Source: Streptomyces fungicidicus (GTDB taxonomy: Bacteria; Actinomycetota; Actinomycetes; Streptomycetales; Streptomycetaceae). Taken from it: a stretch of 64,000 nt of DNA. The stretch covers positions 6,125,501 to 6,189,500 of the forward strand of contig NZ_CP023407.1 in the NCBI RefSeq assembly GCF_003665435.1. Direction: 5' to 3'. How positions within the stretch are numbered: the first letter of the stretch is position 1; every line of letters begins with the position of its first letter. The translations under genes were made by a program, and so were the position numbers. Under the pieces are notes generated by a model that saw only the letters and a program-made list of their open reading frames with translations, had not been told where the DNA came from and did not search any database. Of the stretch, positions 26,398-33,669 are shown in pieces.

Positions 26398-28080
26398 TCA
26401 CTTGTACATGGTCTGGTTCATGGTTCCGGGGGCGTACGCGTCGGGGTCCACCCAGACGTTGACCAGCGACGGCTTGCCGGACTCGCGCGCCCGGCGCAGC
26501 GCGGGGCCGATGTCGGCGGGGTCGCGGACCTCCTCGCCGTGGCCGCCCAGCATCCGCGCGAACTCGTCGTAGCGGACGTCGCCGAGGGTGTTGCCGACCC
26601 GCTCGCGTTCCTTGCCGTACTTGGCGGCCTGCCCGTAACGGATCTGGTTCATCGAGGAGTTGTTGCCGACGATGCCGACGAAGGGCAGGTCGTAGCGGAC
26701 CAGGGTCTCGAAGTCCCAGCCGGTGAGGGAGAAGGCGCCGTCGCCGAAGAGCGCGACGACCTCCTTGTCGGGCCGGGCCTGCTTGGCGGCGAGCACGAAC
26801 GGCACGCCGACGCCGAGGGTGCCCAGCGGTCCCGGATCCATCCAGTGGCCGGGCGACTTTGGCTGCACGACCTGCCCGGAGAAGGTGACGATGTCGCCGC
26901 CGTCCCCGATGTAGACCGAGTCCTCGGTGAGGAAGTCGTTGATCTCGCTGACCAGCCGGTAGGGGTGGATGGGGGAGGCGTCCGACCGCAGCTGCGGCAG
27001 CCGCTTGTCCAGGGCGGTCTGCTCGGCGGCGCGCAGCTCGTCCAGCCACTCCTTGCGCCGGGACGCGCCGCCGTTCACCCGTCCGGAGGCCGCCTCGGTC
27101 ACCGACCTCAGCACCAGTCCCGCGTCGCCCACGACGCCGAGGTCGATGTCGCGGTTCTTGCCGACCGTGCGGTAGTCGAGGTCGATCTGCACGACGGTGG
27201 CGTCGGGGGAGAGGCGCTTGCCGTAGCCCATGCGGAAGTCGAAGGGCGTACCGACGATCACGATGACGTCGGCGTGGGAGAAGGCGTACCGGCGGGACAG
27301 CTGGAAGTGGTGCGGGTCGCCGGGCGGGAGCGTGCCGCGCCCCGCTCCGTTCATGTACGCGGGGATGTTGAGCGTGCGCACCAGCTCGACGGCGGCCTCG
27401 GTGCCCCGCGTCGTCCACACCTGACTGCCGAGCAGGATGGCCGGCCTCTCGGCGTGCACCAGCAGGTCCGCCAGCTTCTCGATCGCCTCGGGGTCGCCGG
27501 CCGAGCGGGTCGAGGCCCGGTAGGCGCCCTCCCGCGGCACGCGCGCCTTCGACGCCGGCACCTTGGCGTCCAGCACGTCGCGCGGGATCTCCAGGAAGGA
27601 GGGTCCGGGAGCGCCGTGGTAGCACTCGCGGAAGGCCATCGACACCATGTCCGCCGCGCGCGCCGTGTCGGGCACGGTCGCCGCGAACTTGGTGATGGGG
27701 CTCATCATGTCGACGTGCGGCAGGTCCTGCAGGGACCCCATCTTGTGCTGGGTGCGGGCTCCCTGACCGCCGATCAGCAGCATCGGGGACTCCGCGCGGA
27801 AGGCGTTGGCGACTCCGGTGACGGCGTCGGTGGTCCCCGGACCGGCGGTGACGACGGCGCAGCCGGGCTTGCCGGTGAGCCGCGCGTAACCGTCGGCGGC
27901 GTGCGCGGCCACCTGTTCGTGCCGTACGTCGACCACCTCGATGCCCTCGTCGACGCAGCCGTCGTAGATGTCGATGATGTGGCCGCCGCACAGCGTGTAG
28001 ATGCGGTCGATGCCCTCGGCCTTGAGTGCCTTGGCGACGAGATGACCGCCGGAGATGACGTCCTGGGTGTCGTCGGGCAT
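26398..28080 (-). CDS. oxc: oxalyl-CoA decarboxylase
   Basis: 560 residues, thiamine-diphosphate enzyme. Catalytic Glu55 lies in VRHEQVAAHAADGYA (Glu56 in Oxalobacter). The cofactor-magnesium motif runs from GDGAFSLTGWDFE to GNNSSMNQ. GPGTTDAVTGVANAF and the QGARTQHK stretch fit the oxalyl-CoA branch. ATG 28080 is preferred over the longer upstream reading because AAGGGACAAGGA precedes it. It splits oxalyl-CoA to formyl-CoA and CO2. First gene of the minus-strand operon oxc-frc-acyl-CoA ligase-oxlT. An acetolactate-synthase-like paralogue is the main alternative, made unlikely by frc next door. Confidence 0.9.
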   Translation of the reverse strand: MPDDTQDVISGGHLVAKALKAEGIDRIYTLCGGHIIDIYDGCVDEGIEVVDVRHEQVAAHAADGYARLTGKPGCAVVTAGPGTTDAVTGVANAFRAESPMLLIGGQGARTQHKMGSLQDLPHVDMMSPITKFAATVPDTARAADMVSMAFRECYHGAPGPSFLEIPRDVLDAKVPASKARVPREGAYRASTRSAGDPEAIEKLADLLVHAERPAILLGSQVWTTRGTEAAVELVRTLNIPAYMNGAGRGTLPPGDPHHFQLSRRYAFSHADVIVIVGTPFDFRMGYGKRLSPDATVVQIDLDYRTVGKNRDIDLGVVGDAGLVLRSVTEAASGRVNGGASRRKEWLDELRAAEQTALDKRLPQLRSDASPIHPYRLVSEINDFLTEDSVYIGDGGDIVTFSGQVVQPKSPGHWMDPGPLGTLGVGVPFVLAAKQARPDKEVVALFGDGAFSLTGWDFETLVRYDLPFVGIVGNNSSMNQIRYGQAAKYGKERERVGNTLGDVRYDEFARMLGGHGEEVRDPADIGPALRRARESGKPSLVNVWVDPDAYAPGTMNQTMYK

Positions 28081-28133
28081 GGCGAAGTCCTTGTCCCTTC
28101 CTAGGGGGCGGGGAACGCTCTCGCGGTACATTG

Positions 28134-28157
28134 CATACAGTCGACGAATACTGTATG
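28134..28157. promoter_or_regulatory. palindromic operator between oxc and sucC
   Basis: CATACAGT (28134-28141) and ACTGTATG (28150-28157) form a perfect 8-bp inverted repeat with an 8-base spacer. The symmetry extends partly outward (TTG before, AAG after). It lies in the 191-base gap between divergent oxc and sucC genes, in an unusually A+T-rich stretch. That position lets one regulator control both transcripts. The ATACAGT/ACTGTAT form resembles GntR-family operators, but the regulator is not identified. Confidence 0.6.
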
Positions 28158-28271
28158 AAGCTTGTTATCCCTCATCCGATGAGAGGTGTCCAGGGGGTGC
28201 GCGGCACTTTTCGGCCGCCCTTCCCCGGCCCCTCTCCGGACCCTCCGGCGACTTCGCAGACAGGAGCCGAG

Positions 28272-29402
28272 ATGGACCTGTACGAACACCAGGCAAGGGA
28301 ACTCTTCGCAGAACACGGCATCGTGGTGCCCCGGGCCGAGGTCACCGGCTCGCCCAAGGAGGCCCGCGACATCGCCCGCCGGCTCGGCGGCCGCGTGGTC
28401 GTCAAGGCGCAGGTCAAGACCGGCGGACGCGGCAAGGCGGGCGGCGTCAAGCTCGCCGCCGACCCGGCCGCCGCCGAACTCACGGCACGTCAGATCCTCG
28501 GCATGGACATCAAGGGACACACCGTCGGCACGGTGATGCTGGCCCAGCCCGTCGACATCGCCGAGGAGTTCTACGTCTCCTACGTCCTCGACCGGACGGC
28601 CGGCCGCTTCCTCGCCATCGCCTCCGCCGAGGGCGGCATGGACATCGAGGAGGTCGCCGCCACCCGCCCCGAGGCGGTGGCGCGCGTCCCCGTCGACCCG
28701 GCCGAGGGCGTCACCCCGGCGACGGCGGCCCGCATCGCCGAGGCCGCCGGACTGCCGGCGCGGACCGTCGACGTGCTGGTGCGGCTCTGGGAGGTCCTCG
28801 TCCGCGAGGACGCCCTGCTCGTCGAGGTCAACCCGCTGGTCCGCACCCGCGACGGGCGGATCATGGCGCTCGACGGCAAGGCCACCCTCGACGACAACGC
28901 CCGGTTCCGCCAGGAACGCTGGGGGGACCAGGACGACACCCACACCGACCCGCTGGAGGCCGCCGCGGCCGCCAAGGGCCTCAACTACGTCAAGCTCGAC
29001 GGCGAGGTCGGCATCATCGGCAACGGCGCCGGACTCGTCATGTCCACCCTCGACGTGGTGGCCGGCTGCGGAGCCCGCCCCGCCAACTTCCTAGACATCG
29101 GCGGCGGAGCCTCCGCGCAGGTCATGGCGGACGGACTGTCGGTCATCCTCTCCGACCCGTCCGTGAAATCCGTCTTCGTCAACGTCTTCGGCGGCATCAC
29201 CGCCTGCGACGCGGTCGCCGACGGCATCGTCCGCGCCCTGGACACCGTACGGCTGACCAAGCCGCTCGTCGTCCGCCTCGACGGCAACAACGCGGCCCGC
29301 GGCCGGGCCGTCCTCGACGCGCACGCGCACCCGCTCGTCGAACAGGTCACCACCATGGACGGCGCCGCCGCCCGGGCCGCCCGTCTCGCCACCACACCCT
29401 GA
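28272..29402 (+). CDS. sucC: succinyl-CoA synthetase beta subunit family
   Basis: 376 residues from ATG 28272 after CAGGAGCCGAG. The ATP-grasp opening is MDLYEHQARELFAEHGIVVP, followed by VVVKAQVKTGGRGKAGGVKL and the metal-site stretch LLVEVNPLV. The C-terminal CoA-ligase part has GIIGNGAGLVMSTLDVV, NFLDIGGGAS and VFVNVFGGITACD. It pairs with the alpha subunit 11 bases downstream. Being divergent from oxc-frc suggests a second, pathway-linked copy that balances succinyl-CoA or another acyl-CoA. Malate-CoA ligase-type activity is also possible. Confidence 0.9.
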   Translation: MDLYEHQARELFAEHGIVVPRAEVTGSPKEARDIARRLGGRVVVKAQVKTGGRGKAGGVKLAADPAAAELTARQILGMDIKGHTVGTVMLAQPVDIAEEFYVSYVLDRTAGRFLAIASAEGGMDIEEVAATRPEAVARVPVDPAEGVTPATAARIAEAAGLPARTVDVLVRLWEVLVREDALLVEVNPLVRTRDGRIMALDGKATLDDNARFRQERWGDQDDTHTDPLEAAAAAKGLNYVKLDGEVGIIGNGAGLVMSTLDVVAGCGARPANFLDIGGGASAQVMADGLSVILSDPSVKSVFVNVFGGITACDAVADGIVRALDTVRLTKPLVVRLDGNNAARGRAVLDAHAHPLVEQVTTMDGAAARAARLATTP

Positions 29403-29413
29403 GGAGAGCGGAC

Positions 29414-30298
29414 ATGGCGATCCACCTCACCAAGGAGAGCAAGGTCCTCGTCCAGGGCATGACCGGCGGCGAGGGCATGAAGCACACCCGGCGGATGCTC
29501 GCCGCCGGCACCGACGTCGTCGGCGGCGTCAACCCGCGCAAGGCGGGCCGCAGCGTCGCCTTCGACGAGCGGGCGGTGCCCGTCTTCGGCTCGGTCGCCG
29601 AGGGCATGGACGCGACGGGCGCCGACGTCACCGTCGTCTTCGTGCCACCCGCCTTCGCAAGGGCCGCCGTCACCGAGGCCGCCGACGCCGGCATCGCCCT
29701 GGCGGTCGTCATCACCGAGGGCATCCCCGTCCACGACTCCGTCGCCTTCCTCGCCCACGCCCGCCGCAGGGGCACCCGCGTCATCGGCCCCAACTGCCCC
29801 GGTCTGATCACCCCCGGCCAGTCCAACGCGGGCATCATCCCCGCCGACATCGCCAAGCCCGGCCGGATCGGCCTGGTCTCCAAGTCCGGCACGCTCACCT
29901 ACCAGCTCATGTACGAGCTGCGGGACACCGGCTTCTCCACCTGCGTCGGCATCGGCGGGGACCCCGTCGTCGGCACCACCCACATCGACTGCCTGGCCGC
30001 CTTCCAGGACGACCCCGACACCGACCTGATCGTCCTCATCGGCGAGATCGGCGGCGACGCCGAGGAGCGCGCGGCGGCGTACATCCGCGACCACGTCACC
30101 AAGCCCGTCGTCGGCTACATCGCGGGCTTCACCGCCCCCGAGGGCCGTACCATGGGCCACGCGGGCGCGATCGTCTCCGGTTCGTCCGGCACGGCGCGGG
30201 CGAAGCAGGAAGCACTGGAGGCGGCCGGCGTCAGGGTCGGCCACACGCCCACGGAGACGGCCCAGCAGGTGCTCGCCGTCCTGAACGACGGCCGCTGA
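29414..30298 (+). CDS. sucD: succinyl-CoA synthetase alpha subunit family
   Basis: 294 residues from ATG 29414 with GAGGAGAG upstream. The CoA-binding Rossmann part has KVLVQGMTGGEGMKHTRRM and AGTDVVGGVNPRKAGR. The ligase part has VIGPNCPGLITPGQSNAGI and VSKSGTLTYQL. The phosphohistidine is H249 in TMGHAGAIVSG. Acts with the beta subunit encoded just upstream. Length is normal for the family. Confidence 0.92.
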   Translation: MAIHLTKESKVLVQGMTGGEGMKHTRRMLAAGTDVVGGVNPRKAGRSVAFDERAVPVFGSVAEGMDATGADVTVVFVPPAFARAAVTEAADAGIALAVVITEGIPVHDSVAFLAHARRRGTRVIGPNCPGLITPGQSNAGIIPADIAKPGRIGLVSKSGTLTYQLMYELRDTGFSTCVGIGGDPVVGTTHIDCLAAFQDDPDTDLIVLIGEIGGDAEERAAAYIRDHVTKPVVGYIAGFTAPEGRTMGHAGAIVSGSSGTARAKQEALEAAGVRVGHTPTETAQQVLAVLNDGR

Positions 30299-30362
30299 GG
30301 TCACCGGCCCCTAAGAGGGCCACCCTTTCTCTCGACCGTGCACCGAGAGCGGAGCCCACCGC

Positions 30363-31220
30363 ATGCCACCCACCCTCACCCTCAAATCCGGCACGTCCTG
30401 GACCGACGCCTGGCAGCGCTGCCTCACCGCCGCCCCCGAAGCCTTCCGGGACGACCGCGTCCTCAACCTCTGGAACGCCGCCTGGCAGCCCGACGGCCGG
30501 CCCCTGCCCGCCGTCAGCCCCGTCGACGGCACTCCCGTCGCCGGCCCGCCACGCCTGGACCGGGCCACCGCCCGGCAGGCCGTGCGCGCCGCGCTCGACC
30601 AGCACCGGGCCTGGCGGCACGTCCCGCTGCCCGAGCGCCGGGCCCGCGTCGCGGCCACCCTCGACGCCCTCACCGAGCACCGCGAACTGCTCGCGCTGCT
30701 GCTCGTCTGGGAGATCGGCAAGCCATGGCGGCTCGCCCAGGCGGACGTCGACCGGGCAATCGACGGCGTGCGCTGGTACGTCGACGGCATCGACGGGATG
30801 CTCGCCGGCCGGGCCCCGCTCGACGGGCCCGTCTCCAACATCGCCAGCTGGAACTACCCGATGAGCGTGCTCGCGCACGCGCTGCTGGTGCAGGCCCTGG
30901 CGGGCAACGCGGTCATCGCCAAGACCCCCACCGACGGCGGCGTCGCCTGCCTCACGCTGGCCGCGGCGCTCGCCGCCCGCGAGGGGATTCCCGTCACCCT
31001 CGTCAGCGGCGGCGGAGGCGAGCTGTCCGAGGCGCTGGTGCGGGCGCCCGAGATCGGCTGCGTCTCCTTCGTCGGCGGCCGGGACACCGGCGCGGCGGTC
31101 GCCACGGCCGTCGCCGACCTGGGCAAGCGGCACATCCTCGAACAGGAGGGACTCAACACCTGGGGCATCTGGAACCACTCTGGGAGGAGCTGCCGCACCG
31201 GCAGTCCAAGCTGCGGCTGA
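30363..31220 (+). pseudogene. aldehyde dehydrogenase, truncated at the C-terminal side
   Basis: 285 codons of an enzyme normally about 460-500 residues long. Recognisable parts are the N-terminal oligomerisation and NAD+ regions: VSPVDGTPVAG, NIASWNYPMSVLAHAL (the N-W-N-Y catalytic Asn stretch), ALAGNAVIAKTP and CVSFVGGRDTG. ALDH-like sequence ends at EQEGLNTWGIWN (about residue 271). The catalytic Cys and the following domain are absent. The last 14 codons (rich in AGG, AGC, AGT, TCT) are atypical. No continuation is found in other frames, so this is a break, not a simple frameshift. It follows sucD by 64 bases. Confidence 0.8.
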
Positions 31221-31258
31221 CCGCGATGTCCGACCGGGCCCGTACTGTGGGGCCGTGA
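31178..31258 (+). pseudogene. 3' remnant of an unknown gene, coupled to the LOG gene
   Basis: From 31178 the frame shifted from the ALDH reads LWEELPHRQSKLRLTAMSDR and on to a TGA at 31256-31258. Its third codon positions are almost all G or C. The stop overlaps the next gene's GTG by four bases (GTGA), the usual arrangement for coupled genes. I take it as the C-terminal end of a gene whose front part was lost where ALDH was joined. The protein family is not recognised. Confidence 0.5.
31243..31248 (+). promoter_or_regulatory. -10 box, leaderless LOG gene
   Basis: TACTGT lies six bases before the GTG at 31255, so transcription could begin at the start codon itself. This may allow expression without the truncated upstream gene. 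Confidence 0.5.
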
Positions 31259-31794
31259 ACATCTGTGTGTTTCTCTCCGCCGCCGACCTCGACGCACGCT
31301 ACACAGGGCCCGCGCGGGACTTCGCGCGGCTGCTCGGCAAGGGCGGGCACACGCTCGTGTGGGGCGGCTCGGACACCGGCCTGATGAAGGTCGTCGCCGA
31401 CGGCGTGCACGAGGCGGGCGGCCGGCTCTGCGGCGTCTCCGTGGAGTTCCTCGCGGCGAAGGCCCGTACCGGCGTCGACGAGATGGTGGTCGCCAAGGAC
31501 CTCGCCGAGCGCAAGCGGCTGCTGCTGGAGAAGGCCGACGCGGTGGTCGTCATGGTCGGCGGCACCGGCACCCTCGACGAGGCGACCGACATCCTGGAGC
31601 TGAAGAAGCACGGGCACACCGAGAAGCCGGTGGTCCTGCTCAACACCGAGGGCTTCTACGACGGCCTCAAGGAGCAGTTCCGCCGCATGGAGGACGAGGG
31701 CTTCCTGCCCCGCCCGCTCACCGACCTGGTGTTCTTCGCCGAGGAGCCGGTCGGCGCGATGGCGTACCTCGAGGAGAGCCTGGGCACGGAGTGA
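31255..31794 (+). CDS. LOG family protein (TIGR00730-type)
   Basis: 179 residues with a Rossmann-like fold. The family nucleotide motif appears as MVGGTGTLDEATD (usually PGGxGTxxE). GGHTLVWGGSDTGLMKVVAD and the KDLAERKRLLLEKADAVVV stretch also fit. LOG proteins cleave nucleoside 5'-monophosphates at the N-glycosidic bond, releasing adenine or cytokinin-type bases. No specific ribosome site is seen; a -10 box at 31243 suggests a leaderless message. Confidence 0.88.
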   Translation: MNICVFLSAADLDARYTGPARDFARLLGKGGHTLVWGGSDTGLMKVVADGVHEAGGRLCGVSVEFLAAKARTGVDEMVVAKDLAERKRLLLEKADAVVVMVGGTGTLDEATDILELKKHGHTEKPVVLLNTEGFYDGLKEQFRRMEDEGFLPRPLTDLVFFAEEPVGAMAYLEESLGTE

Positions 31795-31812
31795 CCGCGC
31801 GATGATGCGAGC

Positions 31813-32511
31813 ATGGCGGGCATGGCTACACATGTGATCACCGGAGCGGGCTCCGGCATCGGCGCGGCGGTCGCCCGCCGCCTGCACGCGCGCGGCGACG
31901 AACTCGTGCTGCACGCGCGCGACGCGGGCCGGGCCAAGGAACTCGCGGCCGGGTTCCCCGGCGCCCGCACCCTCGTCGGGGACCTCGCGGACCCGGACCG
32001 GCTCTCCTGGGCCTTCTCCCACCAGTCCCTCCCGGAGCAGGTGGACTCCCTCCTGCACATCGCCGGCGTGGTCGACCTCGGCCCGGTCGGCGAGCTGACC
32101 CCGAAGACCTGGCGGCACCAGCTCAACGTCAACCTCGTCGCCCCCGCCGAGCTGACCCGGCACTTCCTGCCCCAGCTCCGGGCGAGCCGGGGCCACGTGA
32201 TCTTCGTCAACTCCGGCGCCGGTCTGAACGCCCACGCCGAATGGTCCGCGTACGCGGCCTCCAAGCACGGCCTCAAGGCCCTCGCCGACTCCCTGCGCCA
32301 CGAGGAGCACGCCGCCGGCGTCCGCGTCACCTCGGTCTACCCCGGCCGCACCGCCAGCCCCATGCAGGCCAAGGTCCACCAGCAGGAGGGCAAGGAGTAC
32401 GACGCCACCCGCTGGATCGACCCCGAGTCGGTCGCCACGACCATCGTGACGGCCCTGGACCTCCCGGCGGACGCGGAGATCAACGACCTGACGATCCGAC
32501 CGGGGCGGTGA
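31813..32511 (+). CDS. short-chain dehydrogenase/reductase
   Basis: 232 residues. The cofactor loop is TGAGSGIGAAVARRL near residue 10, the NNAG-equivalent stretch is HIAGVVDLG, and the catalytic set is in IFVNSGAGLN and YAASKHGLKAL (Tyr-x3-Lys). The start could also be ATG 31822, since no clear ribosome site is present. Arg and His residues after the cofactor loop suggest NADPH. Substrate unknown. It is 18 bases after the LOG gene. Confidence 0.9.
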   Translation: MAGMATHVITGAGSGIGAAVARRLHARGDELVLHARDAGRAKELAAGFPGARTLVGDLADPDRLSWAFSHQSLPEQVDSLLHIAGVVDLGPVGELTPKTWRHQLNVNLVAPAELTRHFLPQLRASRGHVIFVNSGAGLNAHAEWSAYAASKHGLKALADSLRHEEHAAGVRVTSVYPGRTASPMQAKVHQQEGKEYDATRWIDPESVATTIVTALDLPADAEINDLTIRPGR

Positions 32512-32515
32512 CCAC

Positions 32516-32610
32516 CAGCCCGTCCGGCGTTTGAGGACGAGGCCCGTTCAGGGCCGAAGGGGGGTCCGGGGGCGCAGCCCCCGGGGAGGGACGGGAAGGG
32601 GCGGCGGGGG
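32516..32610. repeat. Streptomyces intergenic hairpin repeat
   Basis: The stretch beginning CAGCCCGTCCGGCGTTTGAG, with hairpins GGCCC/GGGCC (32541-32555) and CCGGGGGC/GCCCCCGG (32566-32584), is of a kind I recognise from many Streptomyces intergenic regions. The same CAGCCCGTCCGGCGTTT core recurs at 63391-63407. It lies between the SDR stop and the methionine synthase promoter and may serve as terminator. Confidence 0.7.
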
Positions 32611-32635
32611 CGAAACTCCCCGGCCGCCACCTGCG

Positions 32636-32641
32636 TACGCT
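32636..32641 (+). promoter_or_regulatory. -10 box, leaderless methionine synthase gene
   Basis: TACGCT ends six bases before GTG 32648, and no ribosome-binding sequence lies between. This fits a leaderless transcript. Confidence 0.6.
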
Positions 32642-32647
32642 TCTCGC

Positions 32648-33655
32648 GTGAGCGAAAACATCCAGACCGGCTTCGGACCCGCCACCGGCGTGGGCTCCCT
32701 CCCGGGCGGCGACGCCCGAGAGGCCGCCAAGACCGTCACCGGGAGCTTCGAGGACTTCCCGCACCTCCCCGAGCTCCCCGCCCGCGGCCCCGGCGCCGAC
32801 ATGATCGGCCGCACCGCCGGAATGCTCGTCGAGCTGTACGCCCGCGTCGAGCCCAGCGGCTGGCGCCTCGGCGACCACCCGGGCCGCGACACCAAGCGCG
32901 CCCGCTCCTGGCTGGGCGAGGACCTCGACGCGCTGGAGGAGTTCACCCAGGACTACCAGGGGCCCCTGAAGGTCCAGGCGGTCGGCCCGTGGACACTCGC
33001 CGCGGCCCTGGAGCTGCGCAACGGCGAGGCCGCCCTGTCCGACCCCGGCGCCTGCCGCGACCTCGCCGCCTCCCTCGCCGAGGGACTGCGCCTGCACCTC
33101 GCCGAGGTGCGGCGACGGGTCCCCGGCGCCCGGCTCGTGCTGCAGCTGGACGAGCCCTCCCTCACCTCCGTGCTCCGCGGACAGGTGCGGACCGCCAGCG
33201 GCTACCGCACCCACCGCGCGGTGGACCGGCAGGTCGTCGAGGCCACGCTGCGGGACCTGGTCGGGACGCACGACGGCGGGCCCGTGGTGGTCCACTCCTG
33301 CGCACCGGACGTCCCGTTCGCCCTGTTGCGCCGGGCCGGCGCGGCGGCGATCTCCTTCGACTTCTCGCTCCTCACCGAACGTGACGACGACGCGATCGGT
33401 GAGGCGGTGGAGAACGGCACCCGGCTGTTCGCCGGTGTCGTCCCCGGCACGGACGGACCGTTGTCGGACCCTGCCGGTAGCGTCATGGGTGTCAGGACGC
33501 TCTGGCGCAGGCTGGGACTGCGGCCGGGACTCCTCCCCGAGGCGGTCACGGTCACCCCGGCGTGCGGACTCGCGGGGGCTTCCCCGCAGTACGCGCGCTC
33601 GGCCTATGCACACTGCGTCCGGGCGGCGAGATCCCTCGCGGACAACCCAGAGTGA
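32648..33655 (+). CDS. cobalamin-independent methionine synthase-like protein (MetE C-terminal fold)
   Basis: 335 residues from GTG 32648. It corresponds to the catalytic C-terminal barrel of MetE alone, lacking the N-terminal half. Zinc ligand candidates are H216 and C218 in VVVHSCAPD and C306 in TPACGLAG. VQAVGPWTLAAALELRNG and RLVLQLDEPSL also match the family. Such short forms occur widely in actinobacteria; whether they use methyl-folate or another methyl donor is not settled. It ends 14 bases before ligA, with which it may be co-transcribed. Confidence 0.85.
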   Translation: MSENIQTGFGPATGVGSLPGGDAREAAKTVTGSFEDFPHLPELPARGPGADMIGRTAGMLVELYARVEPSGWRLGDHPGRDTKRARSWLGEDLDALEEFTQDYQGPLKVQAVGPWTLAAALELRNGEAALSDPGACRDLAASLAEGLRLHLAEVRRRVPGARLVLQLDEPSLTSVLRGQVRTASGYRTHRAVDRQVVEATLRDLVGTHDGGPVVVHSCAPDVPFALLRRAGAAAISFDFSLLTERDDDAIGEAVENGTRLFAGVVPGTDGPLSDPAGSVMGVRTLWRRLGLRPGLLPEAVTVTPACGLAGASPQYARSAYAHCVRAARSLADNPE

Positions 33656-33669
33656 CGGGAGGACACACG

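Noticed and set aside
30340..31258. A programmed or sequencing frameshift in the aldehyde dehydrogenase
   Set aside because: The downstream frame does not encode the missing ALDH domain with its catalytic Cys, so a frameshift cannot restore it.
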